Assembly: GCF_963675165.1 (NCBI RefSeq)
Contig: NC_087389.1
Span: 2,886,001-2,950,000, forward strand
Direction of reading: 5' to 3'
Source of the DNA: Halichondria panicea
Lineage: Eukaryota; Porifera; Demospongiae; Suberitida; Halichondriidae
DNA: 64,000 nt
The notes under the pieces are model-generated. The model saw only the letters and a program-made list of their open reading frames with translations, ran no database searches and had not been told where the DNA came from. A program made the translations under genes and the position numbers. Of this stretch, positions 1 through 29,400 are shown piece after piece (positions within the stretch are counted from its first letter, which is position 1; each line of letters opens with the position of its first letter).

Positions 1-506
1 GAGTATACGTTGAAGTTAGCCGCTCCTTTTCTTATTTATGGGCTCCTGGTACTATGGAGAGCATGCAGTCTAGGGGAGTTCTAGAAAGTGATGTGAGCTT
101 GCTGAGAACAACATACCACAGGCACCATAGCTACAAGGAAAAATTAAAAGTCAAAAGCCTACTGTAGCGTAAACATTGTATGCCACACATTGATTAATGA
201 CGCATGTCCTACCTCCCCTGAACGGTCACGTAGCCTCGAAGCATAATTATAGGGGAACAGCCTTGCAACCTTTTGGCCGTTCTAGAGAGGAAGTCTTGGA
301 CTATTTATATAGCGTGAGAATCTATGTAAATCATACAGTACACTAATAGTAATTAATACAGGCAATTTGCCCTTGGGCTGCCTGTATGATTATAACATGT
401 TGACCCTCATTAAAATCATCCAGGAGGTCTCTATAATTATTATTATACATGTAAAAAGTAACTTAAGAGTCTTGAGGTTGACCTTTATAATGTTGTCATA
501 ATTGTA

Positions 507-905
507 TACCGTATATCTTCTAATTTATCGGACACTTCTAATTACCCGGACACTCTTTTGGGCAATTTTCGTTGTTCTAATACAACGGACATTCCAGTAC
601 TTTAATATTACATTTGTTCTAAATATCCGGACAATACCTTGAAAAGTTGAGTTATCGTTCATAGACGGCAAGTAAGACTTACAGTACTGCAGTTAGATAG
701 CTTTGATTAGCTAGTTTTAGATAGCTAGTGCAACTATTCAGTCGTACCCTGTTCTATTAAACTTAGCTAGCTCGCATGCAGCTGCTTGCTTGTTCTAATT
801 ATTCCGGACACTTCGCATGCTCTATAAAAATCTGTTCCAATTATACCCGGACAATTTCCAAAATAATTATTTTTTGCTGTCCGATAAATTAGAAGATATA
901 CGGTA
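507..905. repeat. MITE with CCGTAT-type terminal inverted repeats (family I)
   Basis: The element begins TACCGTATATCTTCTAATTT and ends with its reverse complement, flanked by TA on both sides. The inverted repeat runs about 27 bp and continues into TCGGACA. The interior repeats degenerate copies of a cell like 'CTAATTAcCCGGACA' (near 540, 620, 800, 845), so it is partly a subterminal-repeat array. No transposase ORF. A non-autonomous DNA transposon is the natural reading. Confidence 0.85.
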
Positions 906-1015
906 CATGTACTTTATCGAAATTCAAAGTTTCATACCATTGGATTCCTTGTTAAAAAACGCTTCTATAATTATGCTTTAGATCCCACTTGAGTGTTTTT
1001 GCTTATTGTTGCCAC

Positions 1016-1048
1016 ACTCCACAATCTGTTACTATCAGATTGTGGAGT
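1016..1048. repeat. Near-perfect 13-bp-arm hairpin
   Basis: ACTCCACAATCTG (1016-1028) is followed by a 7-base loop and its exact reverse complement CAGATTGTGGAGT (1036-1048). There is no adjacent coding region. It could be the core of a small foldback element; no function is assigned. Confidence 0.8.
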
Positions 1049-1097
1049 ATGGCCCGCGAGACTAGGGGGAGGAGCTGGATGTAGGGAAGTGCTGGGA

Positions 1098-1220
1098 TTC
1101 TAGCTTTGGCTTCTTCCTTTCGCTTTGTTCGAGAGTAGTATAGGAGATGCTCATTTGCTGGGCTTGTTTGCTGCAAATTCTAGCTTGAGTTTATTCCTTT
1201 CGCTTTGTTCGAGAGTAGTA
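1098..1220. repeat. Two-copy tandem duplication
   Basis: A unit of about 43 bp starting TTCTAGCTT and ending CGAGAGTAGTA is present at 1098-1141 and again at 1178-1220 with a few substitutions. It carries no ORF. Confidence 0.8.
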
Positions 1221-2441
1221 CGAGTCTATGGCATTATCCATACCAAAAGCATGTTAGGCTAGTTTGCTGCAAAAGCGGGGACTGGACTTTTCCGTTTTGT
1301 GGGTGGAGCTAGGACTATAATTTTGTCCATTTAAACTGTGAGTTGACTTGAATAGACACAGATTTAGTAGAGCCACAGAGATGCCAACTTTTCAGATATT
1401 AATTTTCAAAAGAAATGATGCAGTTGCTAGGTTGACTGTTTAAATAGGTTGACTGTTGCTAAGCTAGTGCATTTCTAGTAGCCAATAGGTTTTGGGATCT
1501 AAATGGTACGTAGAGCAGCTAAAAATCATTTTCCAGTAGAAGTCCCTAGCTGGCATACTTGTCAACCACATAAGCATAAAAATGAAGTTATAATTGATCA
1601 CATAACTTCCAGGGCCGAACTCAACGCAACGCAAATAGACTTTAGTATACAACTTACTTAGTATCCTGTTATCAATAAACTTTTTGCAATGTAGTCACGG
1701 TATCTAGAAGCCTCGAGGATAAGTGATTTAGACACCTCTAAAACAGTCAAAATAGACCGTGTTTATCAGATTTAGACACGTCCAAATAGTCAACATAGAT
1801 TGTGTTTATCATTGCAGGCGTTGTACGTGATGGATTGGTAATTATACTCACGTGATTGTGCCATCTATTTTTTGTATGCTCTATTGGGCAATCAAGTATA
1901 GTAGTTAGTCAACGTGTCACCGTATTCTGTTCACCTGGCTACCAAATCGCTGCATTTACAGCATGGATAGCAGCTTCACTATCATGACAGATTTTCTTAT
2001 AAAGCTTCGTTGTCAAACAAAAGCGAGCTACATACTAAATGCGGCTTTAATTTCATTGCACTAGCACTACAGCTATGTTTGTTTTCATGCAAAGATAGGC
2101 TTTTTTGAATCTGCTGTGATCCTAGTCCCATTGCATGTAGCAATGCACAACGCCCTTGCCATAGCGTTCATATCTGTAAAAACGAAACTTTGTTTATTGT
2201 TAGTTGTTGCTACCATAAAACGTCTAATTAAGGCACCAACTTGAACAGTCTATTTTCTATATAATTGGGCTTAAAATGAATCCATCAAATGAATTCATCA
2301 AAGCTGAAATTTCAACGTGGCCGTCACTCTAAATGAGGCACCAGTTGATGATCACGTTCTATTTGTGCACCAAAGAAAAATTTAAATTAACTTTTATGGC
2401 GCCCTAATGAATTTTTATGGTACAAGGGATAACAACGGAAC

Positions 2442-2648
2442 TACCGTATAGCAGGTAATTTTCGTGGGGTAAAAAATTCGTTCACTCGAGAAACGGTGGT
2501 TTTCGTGAGTAAAAATTTCGTTTAGTCTCGTGGCTGCACTGCATTCCTACGTTCCGGTAGCCACGCCTACGTTAAAATTTCGTGGAGGTCAGCTTGCTCA
2601 CGAAAATAACGAATATTTTACCCCACGAAAATTACCCGCTATACGGTA
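2442..2648. repeat. MITE with ACCGTATAGC termini (family D)
   Basis: Left end TACCGTATAGCAGGTAATTT, right end the inverse (AAATTACCCGCTATACGGTA), with TA at both borders; 207 bp. The interior is made of short inverted motifs around TTTCGTG/CACGAAA. Related copies or fragments lie at 8038-8220, 16645-16701, 42585-42752, 42820-42988 and 44093-44200. Confidence 0.88.
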
Positions 2649-2941
2649 TGCATTTTCATGGGATTATCACACACACATCATCACTAGAAAAGCATACTGA
2701 ATAGAACATAGGCTTCCAAGCTGCTGCTTTTCGCATAGTTTTGTACAACACTCCCTGGTCGTGACTTTCTTAAATGGCTCTGTCTTTGAGGAGTTGCCAA
2801 ACCACTGTTGCATGATTTCAGATGCAGTATAACTTTGGTTACTCATAAACAATGTTTTGTAGTATGCTTGTTCTGTTTTTGTGTTATACATGCATCCAAA
2901 AACGTTGTACTGAATCGGTTGTGTTATGAGTATAAAAAACT

Positions 2942-3073
2942 AGTTTGGGACAGTCGCACTAACCAGTATATGGAATAGTGAGGTGGCCGTATGTCATGGT
3001 GAGTTTTATACAGTAGCTAGCAATCCGTACCAAGGCGAAGTGATCAGAGAGCCACAATAGCGAGAGTCCACTG
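2942..3073. repeat. Truncated pogo/Tigger-like MITE (family J)
   Basis: Matches the right two-thirds of the complete element at 51482-51869, including the segment GGAATAGTGAGGTGGC and the end GAGAGTCCACTGTA. The left terminus is missing, so this copy is 5'-truncated. Confidence 0.7.
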
Positions 3074-3143
3074 TATAATTATAGCACTTCCATATTATGC
3101 AAACACACACACGCACACGCACACACACAGCTGAGTCGAGGAG

Positions 3144-4126
3144 ATGAAGTGCACTAAACTTCTCAGTTGCAAGCAATTCCTTCGTGAATTTCATTACTCC
3201 CGGCTTTGGTTTACGTCCAGTGACTGGAGGTCTCTTGTGTACATTCCGGTAAGTCTCACGCAGCAGTACTGTAATAACTTCATGATTTATTTCAGTGGCT
3301 ACCTTACAAGTGGCAGTACCAAGTGTTTCATGTGATTTATCGCTGGGTAATTGCCTGCTATTTCATTGGATGGCTTATTACTTCAGGAATTCAATTCTCT
3401 AATTCTGGTGCTCGTTATTTGATTTACCTCACTAATTGGGCAATCATTGGGTTTGTCTTCTATCTTCTTGTTGCTGCTTTCTCTGTCACAGCAAAGTTCG
3501 TCACCGTTCATTGTTATAACAAAGTTCCAGATGAAATTGATCGCACAACTGACTACCAGTTTGAGAAACCTAAAGGCTCTTGCGGTTTTAGAAGTAACAA
3601 GCTGTCTTGGTATCAAATGATTCACTGGGCTAGTTTTTCAATTTTGTCTGAGATTGCTCTTGTAATCGCGATCTTGTATTGGATTCTTCTCTACAATGGA
3701 GGACCTGTAGATGGAGTTAACGCTAACACCCATCTTTTGAATGCCATTGTTTCAATTCTGGATGTGTTCTTCTTTGGTATGCCAGTAAATCTTCTTCACA
3801 TTATCTATCCTGCTTGTTATGGTGTTGTATATGCAAGCTTCTCCGGCATCTACTGGGCTGCTAATGGTACTAACCCTGAAAATGAGGAGCGTTACATCTA
3901 CAGTTTGCTCGACTACAACACCTCCACTGCCGCTGTAATAGCGATTTTAGTCGTTATTCTTTACATTCCACTTATACACCTGCTTTATTATGTAGTTTAC
4001 CTGGCTCGGTTTTGGTTAGTGTATGCCGTATATGGTCACAACAAGATGCAATGCTGGGGAATGCAAGTGTTGGAGGAACATGACATAGATGAACACACTG
4101 AGAAAGAAAATGATGTTGCAGTTTAG
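3144..4126 (+). CDS. Rolling stone-like multi-pass membrane protein
   Basis: Two exons, 3144-3248 and 3296-4126, split by a 47-bp GT-AG intron in phase 0. The joined protein is 311 residues. The N-terminus (F-x-x-E-F, then W-x-x-S-D-W) and the segment WLPYKWQYQVFHVIYRW fit the rolling stone (RST) family, first described in Drosophila myoblast fusion; function in other animals is poorly known. Hydrophobic segments lie near residues 46-65, 76-105, 140-165, 179-220 (probably two) and 244-283, giving six or seven membrane spans. A short acidic tail rich in E, D and H ends the protein. The ATG at 3144 is the first in frame after a CA-rich leader. Longer ORF calls that start at 3323 begin at a GTG inside exon 2. 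Family assignment is by remembered pattern; a lipid-droplet or FAR-17a-type label is a less likely alternative. Confidence 0.88.
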
Positions 4127-5360
4127 CTTAACAAGTTATTAACAAGTTATTAAGTTACGGATGTATAGATGTTGCAGTTTAGTTTGCTGACAAGTTACAC
4201 AATCATAGATGCATGTACCATTATTGTTATAAGCTAATCAATGTCCTCACTCTTTAGTCAGAATTTTATCTCAGAATTTTATTGGATTTGTAATTAAATC
4301 AAAGCTTACATTAATTAATATTTATGACTACAGTCTAGCGTTTGCATCGTTATGTCAATTACCAAGGGTGTATCGACTGCCGTAGGTAGGGTATATATCC
4401 TGCCTCAGTGATCCATATAATTACCGTATATGCTCCAGGTTCTATATAGCTACAGTTAAGACTATACAGACAGGACAAGACTATAAGTCTATACAGTCAA
4501 CTATTAATAATAGCGGACACAGCTCAAGGCATGAATTGATATCACTATCAATATAAGTGCTTGCACAGGACTCATAAATATCTGCAGTCACACGCGCATA
4601 TGTACAAACAGAATTATGAGCTAGATCTAGTACCAGCCTAGCAACCATCATGCATGCCGCCGCCATGTTATGACTTTTGTCCAAACATGTCGTTACCATA
4701 ATTTGATTGTCATAATTATGCATGCACAGCTAGCATGTGCAGTATACAGTGGATTAGCTAAATCAGATATGTGTATAGATCCACTCAGTAATTTTTATGC
4801 TGGAGACGATCAGTACGTGCATGCACACTGTTAATTGATACTCCGAGATCATTGTATGAGCCATTATAATTAAAGTTTGTTTCATCCGCGTCCTAACAAC
4901 ACCATGCACCATGCATGTACCCCACTGTTATTGATAACTCTGAGGTCAGTGTTGTTGGAATAATTGGCAAAATTAAAAAAATAGCAATATCTCGAATAAA
5001 AAGGGGTAGATTTACATGCAGCATGGTGCTATTTGGAATGAGCAGAGGGGGATGGAGAAAGTAACACTTCCTTTTTTGCTTTCCGAAGAGGCAAAAAAGG
5101 AAGTGCCTGGTATAGTAAATGGATGTTGTTTCAGCCTGCGTTCTAAGCACCACGATGGCATGCTGTGGTGTTCTTCGAGGCATGCCAATTTGCACGATTT
5201 CAATCAATCAATCAATCAATCAATCAATATGATTTTACAGCAATAGACATACACATGTACAGTGATAGATTTAAATATGATTACATAAAATAAGTGATGC
5301 TGAGGGCAATCCTGATTTAACAGGTTACCAAAAGTATTATATTAACTAGCTAACGCTTAA
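4127..5360. other. Intergenic region without recognised genes
   Basis: Begins with the 3' flank of the rolling stone-like gene, which contains a short tandem duplication of AACAAGTTATT (4130-4155). A 41-bp hairpin (CACTTCCTTTTTTGC and its inverse, 5065-5105) and a (TCAA)n tract at 5199-5229 follow. Nothing else is supported. Confidence 0.6.
5199..5229. repeat. (TCAA)n microsatellite
   Basis: About seven tandem units of a 4-bp TCAA repeat. Confidence 0.9.
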
Positions 5361-6372
5361 AGGGAAGGTACCATGAAAAAATAAAGTATTATTTTTTTGC
5401 CTTAAAATGTTCTTTGTGAGATATAAAATAACCTTGATGCAAAAATTCTTGCTTAAAATGTTACTTCCTGTTGAGGTCAAATGTGGGCGCGGTCAAACGT
5501 GACGTCAGAGTAGGTACTAGTAAACATTGAACTTGGTAGTTATAATTTAAAATTTAGATGGGGTTTGAGTTACTATCGGTAATCTTTACATTATTAACAC
5601 GTCAAGTTTTGGTTTCACTTGTCTTTGCATGACAATGAGACCCTTGCTGAAGTTGTTTCCAACATGAAAATAGGAAGAGAGGTACTGCATGCATATGTAG
5701 TCTGATCAGGAGTGTCAGTTGCATGCTGGGTCTACATGCAGGAGTCACGGTATAGAGAGGTTGTCTCTTGTAAAGCATCAAGTATCAACTGCAGCGAGGT
5801 ATTATAATTATACATGATTGAACAAAAACAGAAGCTATTAACCTGTCTCCGTTCTCGCTTTTCCGTATACAGCGGCCGACCGGGCACTTCTCTATAGGGC
5901 TATCTCTCCATTCCATGACTCTGATCTCAGGGCCTCTCTTTTTACAGGACGATATGGCAGTTTATTTCTGAATAACTGCCTTATAGAAAACAGTTAGAAT
6001 GGCTCCATACCTCAGATCTCAGCTTCTTCCTCTTTTGGATCCCAAACTGAGCAGCAAGGGAGGTCATATCTGTGAGTTTTCACTGTACACAAAAATGACT
6101 GCTAGATGTAAAGGAGCAACCAGCTGCAACACACTCAACACACACAGAATACATTTTACATGCAGCACAAATGCCTACTCTGATGTCACGTTTGACCGCG
6201 CCCACATTTGACCACAACAGGAAGCAAAATTTTAAGCCAGAAATTGTGTTTCTACAGTCCTGAAAAGTTAATTTTCAGAAAAATATTTTTTTGTCTCAGG
6301 GCTATTTTATACCCCACAAAGAACATTTTAAGGCAAAAAAATAAAACTTTATTTTTTCATGGTACCTTCCCT
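5361..6372. repeat. 1-kb foldback element with long terminal inverted repeats (family H)
   Basis: The left end AGGGAAGGTACCATGAAAAA is mirrored by the right end at 6353-6372. The inverted arms extend roughly 155-190 bp (5361-5515 and 6180-6372), including GCCTTAAAATGTTC and its inverse and the segment around TGGGCGCGGTCAAACGTGAC. The arms enclose about 650 bp with no transposase-like ORF. Small ORFs at 5999-6211 and 6208-6441 overlap this element and are not credible genes. Non-autonomous foldback or Mutator-like structures would look like this; the superfamily cannot be fixed by eye. Confidence 0.85.
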
Positions 6373-6853
6373 GAATGCATTTGCAACAAGGACATTTCAA
6401 ATGATATGAACAAGGGTTTTCCGAGTCAAAGTTTGATATAAAATGAGACCAGAAGAATTTTTTCAGATTGTGCTTAATTGTTGAAGTTGAAAGTGTTAAA
6501 TCTGTGGAAGGTAAATAGTTCCATAATCTGGATATCCTGTTAAAATAGAAGTGATGGTGTTTACTTGAACTGGCAAACTTATGTTTGATGGTGGTTTTGT
6601 CAGAGCTCCTAGTTTTCCCTGTAGAGATTTTGATCTAGGTCTAGGTAAATAATTCCAGAAACAGGCAATCAGGCCTAGGCCTACTCTAATTCTTTGTCCC
6701 CGGCTGCCTGGCCCCAGCAGCCGGCCAAGGCTAACTAAACTAGATGATCCGTACCATCTCCGTTTGTGTCAACTCTCAGAGATGTTTGGCGGCTTTTAAC
6801 TGAGGCTACCACGTGGATGCCAAAAGACTGAAGAGACTTCTAGTTTCTATTTG
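6373..6853. other. PRMT1 upstream region
   Basis: Between the foldback element and the first PRMT1 ATG. It contains a GC-richer patch (about 6700-6735, CCCCGGCTGCCTGGCCCCAG) and likely holds the PRMT1 5' UTR and promoter. No TATA box is evident. Confidence 0.45.
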
Positions 6854-9789
<2,936 letters not shown>

Positions 9790-9934
9790 ACTAGTATAAT
9801 TATACCTGCTGTATAGTAGTATGTAATACAATACCTATGTCTTGCACTTTCAGTAATGTTTTGAGCAATGTTCAACGTAATTGTCAATGAAAACATTTTG
9901 GTATGAGAAAATCAGTGGAGTGCATAATACATTA

Positions 9935-25337
<15,403 letters not shown>

Positions 25338-25710
25338 AGAAATTACAGTGCCTGAGCTGTACTGTACAGATAAATTTATATACAGCTATTTCTGTACGTT
25401 ACTGCGCTGCACGTAATGCTGAAACTTAACTCAGACTCGAGCTCTAAAACCAAAACCAAAGCAAGAGGTGTGGCACACAGCTACAGAGCAGTGACATCCA
25501 GAGTGACATCATTCACAGCAAACACGAGTAGATAATAGCTAACGCGCATGCGTATAAATTATCTACACCAGCCCCTCCTCCTTCAGTTGTTTTGAACCTA
25601 TCCTCCCACACACCTCATGTGACAGAAAGGAAGATTTTGCACCAAAAATTGCACTGTGCATGTTAAGTTAAAGATCTACAGTATTAAAACAAGTACCTGA
25701 ACATTTGGAC
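25338..25710. promoter_or_regulatory. Divergent promoter region of BLTP3 and the subtilase
   Basis: Only 373 bp separate the two oppositely directed start codons. CGCGCATGCG at 25543-25552 matches the core of NRF1-type palindromes common in bidirectional metazoan promoters, and TATAAAT follows at once. The same GCATGCGC motif also occurs inside local MITEs, so the match alone is weak. Confidence 0.45.
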
Positions 25711-26413
25711 ATGGCCCCCACTGTTGCTCTCACTTTTCTAGCAGTACTAGTGCTGTCTATTAATGCCAAGGGGATTGCTAAAGGCAAGTAACAGTTACAG
25801 GTTATTTCATCTGCTGCTTTTTAAATGTGACTTGCTTAATTAATATACTGCAGCTCCTCTACTGGCTAGTGACTCTCCAACTATCATCAAGAATGAGTAT
25901 GTTGTTGTTATGAAGGAAGAACTGTCTAACCAAGAAAGTGAGTGGGTGTACTTTGATCATGTTTGGTACTGGGTGATTAAGAACATATAAGGCGACCTGG
26001 AATTGAGGCTCTCATATTGGTATTGCCTGCATGGGTGGGTGCACTGTTAATCTCATGATACGGTAAAAAAAATCCCCAGAATACAATGTCATAATATACA
26101 ATGAATCTATGTGTCTGTGTCGCCATGCGCCAGGTGGCACTCTACATATTCATTGTGCAGCCTATTAAGTCAAGTGTTAGTTTTAAAAAAGGCATGTGAC
26201 AGGTTCTATATATATTCATTGTGCAGCCTAGTAGTCAGGACTCAGGAGGTGGTATTAAGAAAGAGGCATGTGACTAGCTGACTCTCTGAATACACATCAT
26301 AAATACAACACAACACATGCATTATGCCCCGGTGCGCATGCGCAAGCGAGATATACGGTAGTGTGTTTGTGTGCGTGTGTGTGTGTGTGTGTGTGCGTGT
26401 GCGTGCGTGTGTG

Positions 26414-26461
<48 letters not shown>

Positions 26462-29400
26462 TGTGTCTGTGTAGACTGCTACAGCTGCTCAAGGATCAAT
26501 CAACTGCAAGTAAGAGTTTCTATAGGCTTCTAGTCATGTTTTCTTGGATTTTAATTCGTGGATTTGCTCGTTCTCGAGTTATGCCTGCGTAGCAAAACTT
26601 GTTCACCGAGTGTTGCTACTCTACTTAGTAGTTAGCTCTGCACTAGAACACTAGCTATTGGTAGCTGCAAGAGTGAGAAGAGAGCTGTAAGGCTCTGCTG
26701 ATGCAGCCATTAATTTTAGACTTGAACTTTTGGCATCGATCGTTTTTAACAACAATCATGGTCGATCATTACCCACTCTTTGAGTTTCCGTTTCCTCAAG
26801 TAAGCGCTACCATATTACTCGAATATTTTGCTGATGAAAAACCTTTGCGAATGAGCCAAATCAGCAGAAAATTTGACCCCTTGGTTCTGGCAAGGATCGT
26901 GTGTATTTACTAGTAGATTTTGCGGATTTTATTGTTGTGAATTGATCGACCATCGCAAAGTTCACAAATGTTTGATGTTCGCAAAACATTCTAGTAATAC
27001 AGTAATAATCCAATTTTACTGTATCTAGATATCTACATGTGCAAGAATATAAAATCTGTGTGCATGGTTTTCAGCACCTACACACAATTTGTTATGTAGT
27101 GTAGCTGTGAGTAAAAAATATTATGCTGCTGATCTCTAAAGCATATGCACACATCACATTATTTTTAATACATTGTTTAGTTGAAAACCACAAGACCATG
27201 GTCCGATCTGCTATGCAACTTCAAGGCAATATTTCCAAGATTATGTTTGAGTACAATATTGGAAAAGGCTTTCGTGGATACAGTGTTTCCACTGATAAAA
27301 TGTGAGTGAAATCTCCATTTTGTTGATAGCAAATACGTATATTTGTTATGCACGCATGTATGCATGTTTAGGATGCTTGAGACTCTTCGCGCTATGAGCG
27401 ATGTCAAGTACGTTGAACACAACCAGGTACGAAACTTACAAAACATGATGAGAATCTTCAAAAAATTATTATGTGCATGTATTATATATAATAATTATGG
27501 CGATACCACTAAATGCCTTATTTAAATGACGTTAACATTAATTGTAGCCACACTGTGATAGGCAGGCAACAAAGTGAATTGTATTATTGGTTTTTGTTCC
27601 ACAGGAAATGCATGCTATGGAAGAGTGTGTTAGAGAAGATAATTCCGAGTGGGGATTACATAGGACTGTATACAGAGAAACAAAGCACGTGGACGAATAC
27701 TATGAATATAATGACGGTATAATTACATTAATATTAATTTTAGGGCCTTGAAGGCTATAACTTTCTATGGTAACAAAGGGATGGGCTGTAAAACCAAGGG
27801 ATCGCAGGGTGTCATACAAGAGGGGGGAACCGGGGGATACTCCCCCTCTAGCTCCAATTTCCCCCCCTAAAATTTGCGTTCAGGGGGTTGCATGACTGAG
27901 TGTCCAATTTTACAAACAGTTGACCCTTTTTTTTACCAACATTTTCTAGTTATTTTCTTATTTCCCCCCTCTACTTCAAAATCCTGTATGACACCCTGGA
28001 TCGTAGATGTTGGCTAATAGAAAATGCTTATAGCAAAAATAGCCAACAGCTGAAGTTAAGCTGCATGGAACAAAGTCACAGCATTTACTTGTTTTGTTTG
28101 TGTGCTTATCTATCGTTATTCGTTTTGTAAATATAGTCAGTAACAGCATGCAGGCAGTTTAGCTGAATTGTAAAACTCCTTTATTGTACTCAGCCTTCAG
28201 CAGGCTGAGAAGAATACATGCAGGAATTGAGTGCATGTTAACTGCTGTATTAGCCTTGTTCCCAGGCCGATTTTTTTAGAACGGATAGTGAAAAATACGG
28301 CTTGATGATATTGATTGTATCTGGGCCTGTTGGAAACCAGACAAAAGCGTCTCTTCCTTCCTACAGGAGCTTGAGAGCCTGGGGTGGCCTGTTTGCCATT
28401 GAGAGTGAGCTTTAAAATTGCCATATCTAGCTAGATAATGTATTGTACTTGAGAGCATACACGGAGCTACATCATGGTAACTTTTACACGTAGTAAAATG
28501 CCCCTACGTACACCTTTTGTATTTCACAAGAAACAAAAATAATATGTGCAAAATCTCTGCTCTGCTGCAAATATAAAGCGCATTATGCACTTTTTTTTTT
28601 ATAGGACTGGTTTTGTGGTGCCAGAAGAATGTGCCGAGGAATGCATACTTGCCTATTACACTATAAAATGGGCATTTTTGGTTATTGGGTGCTGTGTTTA
28701 AATGCACTGCATTCATTTATTGAACTGTGTGTAAAATATAGTGCATATGGTTGCTATGCTAGTGATGCGGCATGTCAAATACATAGCTTTGATCTGCCTA
28801 TGCACTCACTGGGCAACAAAATAATGTAAAGCCCAATCATGCAGGAACAATTATAGTGAAGCATTGTTAAAATCTTCATGCACTCCTGATAATTATTATG
28901 TGTACTCGTATAAGCATTGAAGTTATAGCATATCAATAGTTATTCATTGCATGATAGGATGTAACTTTTAAAAGTACACCTGGAGTGTCAAGGAGTCTAT
29001 GCATACATTTATATATTTTACCCATGCAATCGTGTTACTTCATAATAACATGCATGCGTTCAGGTTCAGATGGTACAGGAGTTAAAGTTTACATCATTGA
29101 CACGTTAGTATATAAATTTTTATTCTAGTGCAAATTATGATACAATTACATGTATAATTATTGTCTTCTCTAATTAATATACTAATAGCGGGTTACTTTT
29201 GCGGCACAAACCACTTACAGTGGAATTAATGAAGAAGCGGGTGACCTCATTGCCTACATGCATGTGTATGTATACCTTATGGATGCATAAATATACTGGA
29301 TGCATGATTCTATTCATATAATAATTATAGTGGTATCATGATTGATCACACGGAGTTTAAAGACCGAGCCACATGGGGAACTAATACTGCTGGTGGAAGT

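Larger units (their letters stand above)
1..3143. other. Repeat-rich intergenic region
   Basis: No coding exon was recognised here. The stretch holds a MITE at 507-905, a near-perfect 33-bp hairpin at 1016-1048, a 43-bp tandem duplication at 1098-1220, a fragment of the tandem family of 21-22.7 kb at about 1920-2090, a complete MITE at 2442-2648 and a truncated pogo-like MITE ending at 3073. Short ORFs in this stretch have no family resemblance, and several lie inside the repeats. Confidence 0.7.

Noticed and set aside
5999-6441. 70- and 77-codon ORFs
   Set aside because: They overlap the centre and right arm of the foldback element and have no family resemblance.
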